Shown in pieces: positions 36,091 through 45,079 of a stretch of DNA of 64,000 nucleotides. The DNA comes from Sphingobacteriaceae bacterium (GTDB taxonomy: Bacteria; Bacteroidota; Bacteroidia; B-17B0; Aurantibacillaceae), in the NCBI GenBank assembly GCA_947480015.1, contig CANKBS010000005.1, forward strand, positions 107,364 to 171,363. The letters are read 5' to 3'. Position 1 is the stretch's first letter. Each line of letters starts with the position of its first letter. The position numbers and the translations under genes are program-made. Below the pieces are notes generated by a model. That model was not told the DNA's origin. It searched no databases and saw only the letters and a list, made by a program, of their open reading frames with translations.

Positions 36091-36630
36091 TTATTGTTTA
36101 CCATACATCACAATGGATGATTTTCCTATGCAGCCGGTGTTCAAATAAAAACCAACCATGGCAGGTGAGGCGTTTTTATCGAGATCGATTTTTGCTTTCA
36201 AAGCATATACCGTAATGAGGTACATGTGAGCTAAGCCGGTGGGCGGGCAAGGTCCGCCATAGCCGGGTTTGCCAAAATCGGTGATGCTTTGAATGGCTTC
36301 CTTTGGCGCTAGTTTTTTACCAATTTCACCTGCATTTGTTTTTAATTCAGTGACAGTGGCCGGAATATTAAACATAACCCAGTGCCAAAATCCACTTCCT
36401 GTTGGAGCGTCTTTGTCATACATGGTTACCGCATAATAAAGAGTGCCATCGGGTGGATTCTCCCATGAGAGCTGAGGTGAGTTGTTTTGGCCGGTGCAGC
36501 CCATGCCATTGTAAAATTGTTTTTGCGTTGCTTGTCCGCCAATGTCAGTACTCTTTAAAGTAAAGGTTTGCGCCGAACTAAGATGAACTAATAAAACAAA
36601 AGAGGCGAAAAGAGTCAGTGTTTTTTTCAT
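36091..36630 (-). CDS. YbhB/YbcL family (PEBP/Raf kinase inhibitor-like) protein, exported
   Basis: At 179 aa, it has a signal peptide (MKKTLTLFASFVLLVHLSSAQ). The PEBP core has MYDKDAPTGSGFWHWVMFNIP, which carries the D-x-D-x-P and WHW motifs of the ligand pocket. GKPGYGGPCPPTGLAHMYLITVYAL follows, the second conserved block of bacterial YbhB proteins. The ligand and role are unknown. The signal peptide places it in the periplasm or outside, unlike the cytoplasmic E. coli YbhB. Confidence 0.9.
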   Translation of the reverse strand: MKKTLTLFASFVLLVHLSSAQTFTLKSTDIGGQATQKQFYNGMGCTGQNNSPQLSWENPPDGTLYYAVTMYDKDAPTGSGFWHWVMFNIPATVTELKTNAGEIGKKLAPKEAIQSITDFGKPGYGGPCPPTGLAHMYLITVYALKAKIDLDKNASPAMVGFYLNTGCIGKSSIVMYGKQ

Positions 36631-36658
36631 AGCTGATTCGCTTTAGGGTTTGTTGTTA

Positions 36659-36666
36659 CAAATCTA
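36659..36666 (-). promoter_or_regulatory. -7 element of the PEBP gene
   Basis: TAGATTTG on the minus strand is a perfect -7 element, 29 bases before the start codon. A TTTA lies 18 bases upstream as a weak -33. Confidence 0.45.
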
Positions 36667-36765
36667 AATTATGAAAATGTTATATAAATAAAGCAGGCGA
36701 TGGGCAAAAAAACATAAAACAGGTCAATAATTTAACGTATTGGCCTGATAAATCAGCTAAAACAA

Positions 36766-38829
36766 TTAATGTTGTACTAAAATTTTGGCCGTAATGCTTC
36801 CGTTTTCTGATTTGCCCATGATAAAATAGAGACCTTCAGCAAGATCAGAAATATGTATTTGGAAGTCATTAGTCTCGTTTAATTGCAGTTGTTTAATAGC
36901 TTGCCCTAATTCATTGATGACATTAACTGAAGTGAACTGTGTGCCTTTAATAGTAAAATAACCATGATTGGGATTTGGATAAATAGTAAGAAGAGCATTT
37001 GACGCATTGTTCTGTTCAATGCCGGTACAGGCACTAACTGTTAACACAAGGGCTGCACTGGCAGAACAATTATTCCCATCGGTATAGGCATATGTAATAG
37101 TTGGGGTTCCAACGCCTGCTAAAGAAGGACTAAAGGATGAGTTGGTTATCCCCGGTCCAGTATAAATACCACCACTAGGATTGGCATTTAAGAATAGACT
37201 TGGTGCATTGGTGCAGAAAAACTTTTTAGTACTTGAAATGCTTACCGAAGGCAGGGCATTAACCGTGATGGATGAATTTTTAGTAGCACTGCAACCATTG
37301 GCATCGGTATATGAATACGACGCAGAGAAGGTGCCAGCCCCTGCAAGACTTGGGTTAAATACCGATCCCGAGATTCCGGTTCCGGCATACACCCCACCGT
37401 TAGGATTCGCAGTTAAGGTTAAGGCAGCCGCATTTAAACATAGTTGATTGGGGTTAATGGTAAAAGTAACCACCGGCAGCGCATTTACCACAACGGTTTT
37501 TATGAGTGCTGCAGAACAGTTGTTGGGGTCGGTATACGTGTATGAAATGGTTTTGGTGCCAACACCGGCACTCACCGGGTTAAAAAAGCCGGCTACCATA
37601 CCCTGACCTTGATACAAGCCCCCAATAGGGCTGGCGGTTAATGCAATATTAGCAGCATTAATACATAACGACGAAGGTAAACTGAATAAAATAACCGGAA
37701 TGGGATTCACCACAATACTCATACTACCGGTAATAAAACAATTAGCCAAGGTAATGGCAGCAACCGAGTAGGTAGTTGTTGTAGCGGGTGTAAAACTCAT
37801 TATGGTAGCATTTGAATTGTAGCTTATCCAGGTATAGGTGTTTGCACCCGAACAGGCCATGGTTACCGGCGAACCGGCACATACAGCGTTATAGTTTGTA
37901 CTAATAGATACCGGAGGCTGAGGTGCTAATGATTGGGTAACTGCAAAAGTTCCGCTAACTGCACAGGTCGCGGCATCGGTGGCCGTGTAAGAATAAATAC
38001 CAACTGACAGGTTTGAGGCTGAAGTGCCCGTTTGAGGCGGGGTTGTTGCAAAGGTATAGGAATACGGAGGCATGCCACCCGCAGCAGTAACCGTTGCACC
38101 ACCATTGCTGCCACCGGCACAGGTTACAGGTAAACCACCGGCAGTAAAGCTTGGCATAGCCGCACCCGACACCGCCATAATACAAGCGCGTGGATTCGTA
38201 CCTGTATTTTGAATGATGACCCTTTGTAAATTTTTTAAACGATTAACACAGGTTAAACTTAAATCGAGACTATACATTTTTGGATTACCGGCTGAACCAA
38301 CGTTTGCCGGGGTGCCGGTATTACGTCCACAACGATCGAAGCCGCTAATAACCGTTGACCCACTTCCAAACCAATCTACTAAATTTTGGCCGGTAAAAAC
38401 CTGTGTGCTATTATCCGTAAAACGTAACGTAATGGTCACAACAGCATTGCCTTCGGTTGAAAAACAGAGTAAACTAATACCCGAGTAGGGGGAAGGACTT
38501 GTAAAGCTAATTGAATCGGTTACCCCGGTTGGCACATACAGTATATTATTAGCGGTGTATGATTGTAACTGGTAGGTTCTGGTGCCTGTTGCTACTAATC
38601 CATTGTTTGGTAAACCGCCGGTTGAGCTGTAAATGACGGCATAAGCGGCGCTATATAGCACAAAATTACTTCCATCAATTGCACCACCCGTTGTGGCCAA
38701 GGCAGTGGTGTTTTCGGCCACCGCATCGATGTTGTAGCCAAAGGTGCTAATAGGATTAAAAGTTTGTGCGCCTGATTTAAAAAGTAAGGTAAATAGTGCA
38801 AGGGCAATAAGCGTATAGTGGTTTTTCAT
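36766..38829 (-). CDS. T9SS type A surface protein with repeated beta domains
   Basis: At 687 aa, it has a signal peptide (ending GAQ, residue ~22). A ~210-residue N-terminal beta domain may be lectin-like (TVTITLRFTDNSTQVFTG); that is a guess. A SprB-like repeat (GGSNGGATVTAAGGMPPYSYTF) and an Ig-like repeat follow. Then come three tandem copies of a ~75-residue unit built on the pattern PxGGxYxGxGxxxxxFxPxxAGxGTxxxxYxYTDxNxCSA. A type A sorting tail closes it, from LTIYPNPNHGYFTIKG to ITAKILVQH. Probably a secreted or surface-anchored protein; ligand unknown. Confidence 0.85.
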   Translation of the reverse strand: MKNHYTLIALALFTLLFKSGAQTFNPISTFGYNIDAVAENTTALATTGGAIDGSNFVLYSAAYAVIYSSTGGLPNNGLVATGTRTYQLQSYTANNILYVPTGVTDSISFTSPSPYSGISLLCFSTEGNAVVTITLRFTDNSTQVFTGQNLVDWFGSGSTVISGFDRCGRNTGTPANVGSAGNPKMYSLDLSLTCVNRLKNLQRVIIQNTGTNPRACIMAVSGAAMPSFTAGGLPVTCAGGSNGGATVTAAGGMPPYSYTFATTPPQTGTSASNLSVGIYSYTATDAATCAVSGTFAVTQSLAPQPPVSISTNYNAVCAGSPVTMACSGANTYTWISYNSNATIMSFTPATTTTYSVAAITLANCFITGSMSIVVNPIPVILFSLPSSLCINAANIALTASPIGGLYQGQGMVAGFFNPVSAGVGTKTISYTYTDPNNCSAALIKTVVVNALPVVTFTINPNQLCLNAAALTLTANPNGGVYAGTGISGSVFNPSLAGAGTFSASYSYTDANGCSATKNSSITVNALPSVSISSTKKFFCTNAPSLFLNANPSGGIYTGPGITNSSFSPSLAGVGTPTITYAYTDGNNCSASAALVLTVSACTGIEQNNASNALLTIYPNPNHGYFTIKGTQFTSVNVINELGQAIKQLQLNETNDFQIHISDLAEGLYFIMGKSENGSITAKILVQH

Positions 38830-38851
38830 TGGTGCAGAAGATTAAGTTACC

Positions 38852-38859
38852 CAAATTTA
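38852..38859 (-). promoter_or_regulatory. -7 element of the surface-protein gene at 36766-38829
   Basis: TAAATTTG on the minus strand is a perfect -7 element, 23 bases before the start codon; no clear -33 is seen. Confidence 0.4.
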
Positions 38860-39061
38860 GTTTTTTAAATCGATTTAGGGAATGTTTTAACTTTATTCCG
38901 TATAAGATTTAATTTTTACCGTACCGGTAAAAGCCATACTAGATGGGACTATAAGGCAATAGTCGGAATGAACTTCAGGCTGTGCAGGGACAAAATTATT
39001 TTTTTTATTTAATTTGAATAGAAGCTTTTTGAACGACATCTACTTAAGGTTCTTATTGCCT

Positions 39062-39134
39062 CCGCCAAAACCTTCTTTTTTGGCGGCTCAACCCGCAACA
39101 AATTACCATTAAAGCGGGTGGAAAAGTAATTTGT
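39062..39134. repeat. Structured intergenic element, copy 3, with pseudoknot potential
   Basis: A perfect 9-bp stem CCGCCAAAA / TTTTGGCGG (39062-39070 with 39078-39086) is followed by two interleaved stems. These are ACCCGC / GCGGGT (39091-39096 with 39114-39119) and ACAAATTAC / GTAATTTGT (39098-39106 with 39126-39134). The interleaving allows either a pseudoknot or two exclusive hairpins. The minus strand shares GGTAATTTGyTGCGG with the element at 18001-18280. Confidence 0.55.
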
Positions 39135-39299
39135 ATAAATGATCTGATAACGGCATTCAAATCGGAATAGCTCTAATGCTTGCCTAATCTGCGGGAAACG
39201 AATGTAAAATTTGGTTTTTCAAAAAAAAGGAGACTCTCCTAAATGTAAAAAAACATGGAACAAGTGCTTGTGAAAAATACAGCAGGCGAAGGCAGATTT

Positions 39300-41255
39300 T
39301 TAAAAGATTCGACGCAGATTAATTTGTTTTGGAGCGCTAATCACCATTGGAAATTTTTCAATCTTCACCGAGCTGCTATCAAGGCCGAATGCTTTAGCCT
39401 CACTTAAACTGAAGCGTTTCATCATGAAATACAGATTGAGAATAATTTTTTCAAATGCAGGCAGGTCGTTTTCATATGAGAGAATTTTTTCGAGCACCAC
39501 AAATTTAAAATCACCAATGACATTGTTTTTATTCAACGATTCATAGCGACTAGTAATATCCACTTCTTTATTCTTCACCAAATCTTCCACCACTTTTCTG
39601 AATAAGAAATTTATGCGTGGCGCAACCCTGAATCCTAAGCGGAAGTCTACACGAATGATGTCATCGGCAGCCACGTGGGTTACCTTATAATCCATGCGGT
39701 AAGGTTCATCCATAACATCCACATGCACAAACCAATAAATATCGGCACGTTTTGGTCGTTTCTGTAAAATTGAATAAATAACTTTCGATTCAATTTCTTC
39801 GGGATTATTGGCTGAGGTCATGTAAACCAAGTGGGTGGCGTATTTGGTAATGGTATCATCGGTACTCAAATCTACCAGCTTACTCTGATGATCAGCGAGT
39901 GTTACCATATCCACATACCGATCGCGGATTTTTTTAGCTAAGAACCAAATGGTCATTACCAGCATTAAACAGGTGGCAATTAATAAAGTGATCCAACCAC
40001 CATGGTAAAACTTACTTAAGTTAGCCGCTAAAAAAGCCGATTCAATAATGAGGTAAACAGTAATGATAAAATAAATGAAGAAACGATTGTAGCGTTTCAT
40101 GTGCATATAAAAATTCAACAAGGTGGTGGTCATTAACATACACAACACAATAGCTAAACCGTAAGCGGCTTCCATATTGGCCGATTCTCTGAAATATAGC
40201 ACAACACCAATACAACCGGTAAGCAATAACCAGTTTAAGGAAGGGATGTATAATTGTCCTTTTAGTTCGGAAGGGTATTTTACGCGAACTTTTGGCCAAA
40301 GATTTAAACGCATGGCCTCATTAATTAAGGTAAACGAGCCACTGATGAGCGCCTGGGAAGCAATAACCGCAGCAATGGTGGCAATCACGATGCCATAAGG
40401 AATAAACGACTGTGGCATCATGTCATAAAACGGATTGCCTACTTTAAAATCTGCAAGTTTCTGTCCTTGATGTGCAATTAACCAGGCGCCTTGTCCAAAA
40501 TAATTCACCACCAACATTGATTTTACAAATACCCAGGAGATGCGGATGTTTTGTTTTCCACAATGACCCAAATCAGAATACAGGGCTTCTGCTCCGGTTG
40601 TACATAAAAACACCGAACCTAAAATTAAAATTCCCGACGGATGATCTTTTAATAGTTCATACGTGTAATAAGGATTGAGTGAAGACAGTATAGACCAGTC
40701 GCCCGATAAACGAATAATTCCCAAAATACCCAGCATTAAAAACCAAGTCGTCATTAATGGCCCAAAAAATTTACCAATAAATCCGGTACCAAATTGTTGT
40801 ATAAAAAACAAACCAAAAATAATGCCAATTACTATAGGAACGGTGTTCAACTCCGGATTAAAAAAGCGCAAACCCTCAACTGCCGCTGAAACCGATATAG
40901 GCGGGGTAATAATCCCGTCGGCGAGTAGGGCGCTACCGCCAATAATAGCAGGCACCAAAAGCCATTTAAATTTAGTGCGACGAACCAAGGTGTATAATGA
41001 AAAAATTCCACCTTCACCTTTGTTATCTGCTCTTAAGGTGAGAATGACATATTTAATGGTGGTTTGTAAAGTGAGTGTCCAAAAAATTGCGGAGATGCCG
41101 CCTTTTACCATGTCGGCATTAATAGCGTCTTTACCAACAATGGCGCTCATTACATAAAGTGGTGAGGTGCCAATGTCGCCATAAATAATTCCTAAGGTTA
41201 TGAGAAGTCCGCCAAGCGTAGCTTTGTGAATGTGACCCGTATGTTGGCTAGCCAT
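39300..41255 (-). CDS. kup: Kup-type potassium uptake transporter, copy 1
   Basis: Low-affinity potassium uptake at the inner membrane by proton symport. The N-terminus has LGIIYGDIGTSPLYV, the signature of KUP/HAK/KT proteins, followed by ADNKGEGGIFSLYTLV. About twelve hydrophobic segments fill residues 15-430, with GGSALLADGIITPPISVSAAVEGL and GQGAWLIAHQG. The soluble C-terminal ~200 residues are cytoplasmic. At 651 aa it is close to the E. coli length. A second, clearly homologous copy lies at 49978-51933 on the same strand. Confidence 0.95.
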   Translation of the reverse strand: MASQHTGHIHKATLGGLLITLGIIYGDIGTSPLYVMSAIVGKDAINADMVKGGISAIFWTLTLQTTIKYVILTLRADNKGEGGIFSLYTLVRRTKFKWLLVPAIIGGSALLADGIITPPISVSAAVEGLRFFNPELNTVPIVIGIIFGLFFIQQFGTGFIGKFFGPLMTTWFLMLGILGIIRLSGDWSILSSLNPYYTYELLKDHPSGILILGSVFLCTTGAEALYSDLGHCGKQNIRISWVFVKSMLVVNYFGQGAWLIAHQGQKLADFKVGNPFYDMMPQSFIPYGIVIATIAAVIASQALISGSFTLINEAMRLNLWPKVRVKYPSELKGQLYIPSLNWLLLTGCIGVVLYFRESANMEAAYGLAIVLCMLMTTTLLNFYMHMKRYNRFFIYFIITVYLIIESAFLAANLSKFYHGGWITLLIATCLMLVMTIWFLAKKIRDRYVDMVTLADHQSKLVDLSTDDTITKYATHLVYMTSANNPEEIESKVIYSILQKRPKRADIYWFVHVDVMDEPYRMDYKVTHVAADDIIRVDFRLGFRVAPRINFLFRKVVEDLVKNKEVDITSRYESLNKNNVIGDFKFVVLEKILSYENDLPAFEKIILNLYFMMKRFSLSEAKAFGLDSSSVKIEKFPMVISAPKQINLRRIF

Positions 41256-41280
41256 TTTGTTGTATTGAAATAATAGAGGC

Positions 41281-41288
41281 CAAAATTA
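41281..41288 (-). promoter_or_regulatory. -7 element of kup copy 1
   Basis: TAATTTTG on the minus strand is a perfect -7 element 26 bases before the start codon. No good -33 is seen. Confidence 0.35.
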
Positions 41289-41433
41289 CTACAAAAATGT
41301 ATGCTGATGGAATAAAATTAAACTATTTGATTAACATCGGCGCAAAACAGGATCCAAGTTAACATAGCGAGGTTTTTGCCAAGCTTTAAACAATAGACCA
41401 AGTTTTTTGTAGTATAAGAGCTAATTCGAAAGC

Positions 41434-41874
41434 ATGGTAAATCCAATAGATAAAGATAAAGTGGCAGAAAACCCTGGGCTGCTGGCCTACCCACATACCA
41501 TTGGGAGTATAGTGGTTAAGCCCGAAGATGTGGGTAAACTAAAGTCGCGGGCGCTCAGTGCCATGCGCGAACAAACCAATACGCAACTGAAACAAATTCA
41601 AAAGCAGGCTGAGTTGCTGGCGAAACAGGCCAGCGAGATTATTAAAAGGGTAGAAATAAGTGAGAAAGTTTATCAAGCCGAAGTTTCGTTTGAACCTTTT
41701 GTGGGGCAGACCTATTATCTATATCAACAAAACGAAACTTACCGATTGATGATGATAGCTCCCGATGAATGGGGGCGATCGAATAAAAACGGCTTAGAAT
41801 TTTTGTCGGAAGTAAAACTGTTAAGTGATCATACCTGGGAAATTCATTCGCCGGACGTTGCGATAAACTTCTGA
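41434..41874 (+). CDS. DUF2452 domain-containing protein
   Basis: This 146-aa cytoplasmic protein of unknown function matches the DUF2452 pattern. NPGLLAYPHTIGSIVVKPEDVGKLKSRALSAM is near the N-terminus, followed by a helical Gln-rich stretch (QLKQIQKQAELLAKQASEI) and a small beta domain (YYLYQQNETYRLMMIAPDEWG). The middle may form a coiled coil. It is 53 bases upstream of the WalJ-like hydrolase on the same strand, so the two may be cotranscribed. Confidence 0.8.
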   Translation: MVNPIDKDKVAENPGLLAYPHTIGSIVVKPEDVGKLKSRALSAMREQTNTQLKQIQKQAELLAKQASEIIKRVEISEKVYQAEVSFEPFVGQTYYLYQQNETYRLMMIAPDEWGRSNKNGLEFLSEVKLLSDHTWEIHSPDVAINF

Positions 41875-41927
41875 TTAATTTTTTAAACCCCTTAAAAAGG
41901 ACTAGCTTTTTTTGTTTCCTTTGCAAC

Positions 41928-42764
41928 ATGTCACTTTTTATAGCCTCCATCAATTCGGGCAGTAACGGAAATTGTTATTACGTGGGTAATCGCGAAGAAG
42001 CGGTTTTGATAGATGTCGGTATTTCCTGCAGAGAAGTTGAAAAACGCATGACCCGTTTGGGTTTATCGTTGCAAACCGTAAAGGCGATATTTATTTCACA
42101 CGAACATTCCGATCATATTAAAGGCTTGGAAGTGTTTTCACGCAAACATCAAATTCCTGTTTATATCACCGAAAAAACCCTTGCCAATAGTTCGCTTAAT
42201 CTTTCGCAGGTGGAAGTGAATTCCTTTGATGCCTACACGCCGATTGAAATTGGAAATTTATCGGTGCTTGGATTTCCAAAATTACACGATGCCGCCGACC
42301 CATACAGTTTTACAGTAACTGGAAACAAGGTTCAAATTGGGGTGTTTACAGATATTGGTAGTTCTTGTGAGCACGTAATCGAAAATTTCAGAAGTTGCGA
42401 TGCGGTTTTTCTGGAAGCCAATTACGATGAACACATGCTCGAAACCGGTTCTTATCCCTATTATTTAAAACAGCGCATTCAAGGTAATAGTGGTCACTTA
42501 TCTAACAAACAAGCCCTTGATCTTTTTATCGAACACCGTTCTGAATCGTTAAGTCATGTTTTATTGTCGCATCTTTCAAAAGATAATAATTCGCCTGAGT
42601 TGGTTTACGATTTGTTTTCAAAACATGCCGGCAGCTGTAAAATAGCCGTGGCATCAAGGTATGAAGAGTCGGCCGTGTATCACGTGGTAAAAGGCATGCG
42701 CTTTGAAAAAACTGTGCGCGAATTTAAAACGATTGTCACCAATGATCAGATGACTTTGTTTTAA
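41928..42764 (+). CDS. WalJ/YycJ-like MBL-fold hydrolase
   Basis: A metallo-beta-lactamase-fold enzyme. The motif FISHEHSDHIKGL carries the HxHxDH metal site, and the N-terminus SINSGSNGNCYYVGN is the stereotyped start of YycJ/WalJ proteins. Further ligands lie in LHDAADPYSF, GVFTDIGS and VLLSHLSKDNNSPEL. Relatives in Firmicutes belong to the WalRK locus and have been implicated in DNA metabolism and cell-wall coordination; no such neighbours are seen here. At 278 aa the length is normal. The substrate is probably a nucleic acid, by analogy only. Confidence 0.88.
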   Translation: MSLFIASINSGSNGNCYYVGNREEAVLIDVGISCREVEKRMTRLGLSLQTVKAIFISHEHSDHIKGLEVFSRKHQIPVYITEKTLANSSLNLSQVEVNSFDAYTPIEIGNLSVLGFPKLHDAADPYSFTVTGNKVQIGVFTDIGSSCEHVIENFRSCDAVFLEANYDEHMLETGSYPYYLKQRIQGNSGHLSNKQALDLFIEHRSESLSHVLLSHLSKDNNSPELVYDLFSKHAGSCKIAVASRYEESAVYHVVKGMRFEKTVREFKTIVTNDQMTLF

Positions 42765-43138
42765 GCTCAGAATGAGTTGTGTCTCAAAATTCGGATTGAA
42801 ATTCAGTTGTATGCCCAGAGTCTTTTAGGCGGTCTGCTTAACGGGCGCTGCCTTTTTGACCTTTTGCAGCGATAGCTGCTGGACTGGCCCACAACAAAGG
42901 ATTTGAGCGTTTAGAGAAATGGCCTGGCCAGGCATGGTTTTCTTTCGCTGCCTCTGCCTCGCGAAAGAAAAATCTCCTACAAAAGGTCAAAAGCGTTTTG
43001 GATAATTTGCGCGTCAAAAGGATCAGAAATAAATGCCGGATTTTTAAACGGTAATGTGTTTTGCAGGGATTAAAAAACACCCAGTCATCGCCAAAAGTAA
43101 GTGGAATTAGCCCTTCAAAATATTCAAAACTCGTTTAA
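42765..43138. other. 374-base intergenic region
   Basis: No credible gene is seen; an 80-codon minus-strand open frame (42838-43080) lies across inverted repeats and looks non-coding. The region is dominated by the structured element at 42842-42989. Confidence 0.6.
42842..42989. repeat. Structured intergenic element, copy 4, nested hairpins
   Basis: An outer 10-bp perfect stem TGACCTTTTG / CAAAAGGTCA (42857-42866 with 42980-42989) encloses three more. These are GCAGC-GATA-GCTGC (42866-42879), the 12-base palindrome GCCTGGCCAGGC (42922-42933) and an 11-bp perfect stem TTTTCTTTCGC / GCGAAAGAAAA (42938-42948 with 42961-42971). The whole stretch can fold into one branched structure. Confidence 0.55.
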
Positions 43139-43828
43139 TTAATCCGCAATCAGTCGGGCAATAAAGAAAGCCGAAGCCGCTGCAACAATTCCGATCATGG
43201 TAACTTTTAGTGCGCCCATAATAAGCGGTTGTCCGGTGACCTTGCTTTTAAAGAAACCAAAGGTGAATAAGCAAAAAACAGTGATGATGCCTGAAATGAT
43301 TAGTCCCTGCTGCGGATCGCTGCTTACAAAGTAACCGGTTAATGGAATGAGTCCGCCTAAAGCGTAAGAGATGCCGATTGTTAAAGCAGAGTTTCTGGCG
43401 CGGTTAGGGTGTGGGGTTTCTAAACCCAACTCAAATTTCATCATAAAATCAACCCATTTGTCTTTATCTTTCGAAAGTTCGAGAGCAATCATGTCTTGTG
43501 CTTGTTTACTTAAACCATAATCAGCAAACACTTCTTTTACCTCTTCCATTTCGCGTTCGGGCACGCGTTCTACTTCATCGTATTCTCTTTTTAATTCACT
43601 CTGATAATGGTCTTGTTCAGTTTTACCGGCCAAATAGCCGCCTAAACCCATGGCAATACTGCCGGCTACAATTTCGGCAATACCGGCGGTTATAATAATG
43701 GTATTGTCGTGCACGGCACCACTCAAACCTGCTGCTAATGCAAAGGGTACGGTTAAACCATCACTCATACCTATAACCACATCGGTAATAAATTCTGAAC
43801 TTTTTAAATGTTTTTCGGGATGCTCCAT
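43139..43828 (-). CDS. VIT1/CCC1 family metal transporter
   Basis: Probably exports iron or manganese from the cytoplasm. The N-terminus has FITDVVIGMSDGLTVPFALAAGLSGA, the first membrane helix motif of the family. GSIAMGLGGYLAGKTEQDHYQSELKREYDEVE follows, where the acidic helices form the cytoplasmic metal-binding domain. Five hydrophobic segments are visible. At 229 aa it is a normal bacterial member. It is 30 bases downstream of the CusB-like gene on the same strand, which supports a role in metal homeostasis. Confidence 0.88.
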   Translation of the reverse strand: MEHPEKHLKSSEFITDVVIGMSDGLTVPFALAAGLSGAVHDNTIIITAGIAEIVAGSIAMGLGGYLAGKTEQDHYQSELKREYDEVERVPEREMEEVKEVFADYGLSKQAQDMIALELSKDKDKWVDFMMKFELGLETPHPNRARNSALTIGISYALGGLIPLTGYFVSSDPQQGLIISGIITVFCLFTFGFFKSKVTGQPLIMGALKVTMIGIVAAASAFFIARLIAD

Positions 43829-43858
43829 AGGTTGATTACTGATTTACGAATTTAATTA

Positions 43859-45061
43859 TTATTCTTCCGATTTGTTTTTTAATTGCATTAAAACAGAATA
43901 GGCGCCTTTAACTACTATGTTTTCTTTTGTCAGGTCGCGACCTTCCACCGAAATAATTTCAGTAAAATTATTTTCCGAACTTCCCTTGGTAACTTCAACC
44001 AATTCAAAACTCAACGGCCCTTTACTTATAAAAATAAACTCTTTGCCTTCATAACTTACAATGGCTTCATCCCTTATAGCCGCTACTTTTTGGCTCTTAA
44101 GAGCCACCTCGGCATTCATATACATGCCCGGTAAAAGTGTTTTATCGTAATTTTCAAAATGACAATGCACATCGGCCGTTCTGTCGGCTGATAAATCACG
44201 GCTAACTAAAATAATTTCGCAGGGATGTTTTTTATCGGGTTGATTGTTATTAAACGCCACTAATTTTTGACCAATACTTAATTTCTCAAGATCTTTTTCA
44301 AATACTTTTAAATTTAAATGAATGTCTTCGGGATTAATCAACTCAAACAAAATATCACTCGGGTTAACGTACTTGCCAATATTCACATCTACCTTCGAAA
44401 CAAAACCATCAATGGAGGAATACAAATTTACAGATCGCGATAAATTGTTTTCGCTTAAGTTTTCGGGATTAATATTAATGAGCTTTAATTTTTCAGATAA
44501 GGCCGACAAAACAATTTTTTGTGTACTAAAATCCATTTCACTCTGTTGCAAAACCTTATCACTGCCCGCTTTGCTGAGGTTGAGTTCTTTCTGACGTTTT
44601 AACTCCTGATCGGCATAAAGTAATTTCGATTTGGCTACCAGATAGTCTTGCTGCAATTGAATGTATTGTTGATCTTCCATAGTAGCAATGATTTCGCCTT
44701 TTTGTACAGGCATACCCGGTAATAATTTGGTTGATTTTAAAAATCCTCCTAATGGCATGCTTACCGATACCATGTTTTGTGGTGGTACATCTATTTTGCC
44801 GTTGAGTTTCAAAATGCTGGAAATATCTTGCAATTCCATTTTACCAAGACTCACCTTGGCGCTTTTTAATTGTGCGTCACTTAGGATGACGATGTTTTGA
44901 TTTGCTGAAGGATCACTTGATTCTTCGGCAGGTTTGGTTCCGCAGGCCATAAGAAGCAGGGAGATGAAAAGGATGAGACTTGTATTTAATACCGTTCTTA
45001 ACGAAACTAAATGATTGATTGAAGTCATTTTATGTGATTTTATTTTTGATGCGTTTTGCAT
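43859..45061 (-). CDS. RND efflux periplasmic adaptor (CusB/CzcB-like) lipoprotein
   Basis: This adaptor links the inner-membrane pump to the outer-membrane channel in heavy-metal efflux. The lipobox is LLLMACGT after a long N-terminal segment; a second Met at residue 12 (45028) is an equally good start. Lipoyl/barrel-sandwich halves flank a helical hairpin: VSMPLGGFLKSTKLLPGMPVQKGEIIATMEDQQYIQLQQDYL and DGFVSKVDVNIGKYVNPSDILFELIN. A beta-barrel and a membrane-proximal domain with GMYMNAEV follow. The pump gene ends 18 bases upstream, so they form an operon. Confidence 0.9.
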   Translation of the reverse strand: MQNASKIKSHKMTSINHLVSLRTVLNTSLILFISLLLMACGTKPAEESSDPSANQNIVILSDAQLKSAKVSLGKMELQDISSILKLNGKIDVPPQNMVSVSMPLGGFLKSTKLLPGMPVQKGEIIATMEDQQYIQLQQDYLVAKSKLLYADQELKRQKELNLSKAGSDKVLQQSEMDFSTQKIVLSALSEKLKLININPENLSENNLSRSVNLYSSIDGFVSKVDVNIGKYVNPSDILFELINPEDIHLNLKVFEKDLEKLSIGQKLVAFNNNQPDKKHPCEIILVSRDLSADRTADVHCHFENYDKTLLPGMYMNAEVALKSQKVAAIRDEAIVSYEGKEFIFISKGPLSFELVEVTKGSSENNFTEIISVEGRDLTKENIVVKGAYSVLMQLKNKSEE

Positions 45062-45079
45062 AATAGCTTGAATTGGTTT

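Larger units (their letters stand above)
38830..39299. other. 470-base intergenic region
   Basis: No gene is seen. It contains the -7 element of the surface-protein gene and a perfect 8-bp hairpin TTTTACCG / CGGTAAAA around 38915-38935. It also contains a structured element at 39062-39134. Confidence 0.6.

Noticed and set aside
38880..39040. A riboswitch or small RNA upstream of the surface-protein gene
   Set aside because: Apart from one 8-bp hairpin with CCGGTAAAA I see no known riboswitch motif.
42838..43080. An 80-codon minus-strand open frame between the WalJ-like and VIT1-like genes
   Set aside because: It spans the inverted repeats of the structured element; stems, not protein coding, explain the sequence.
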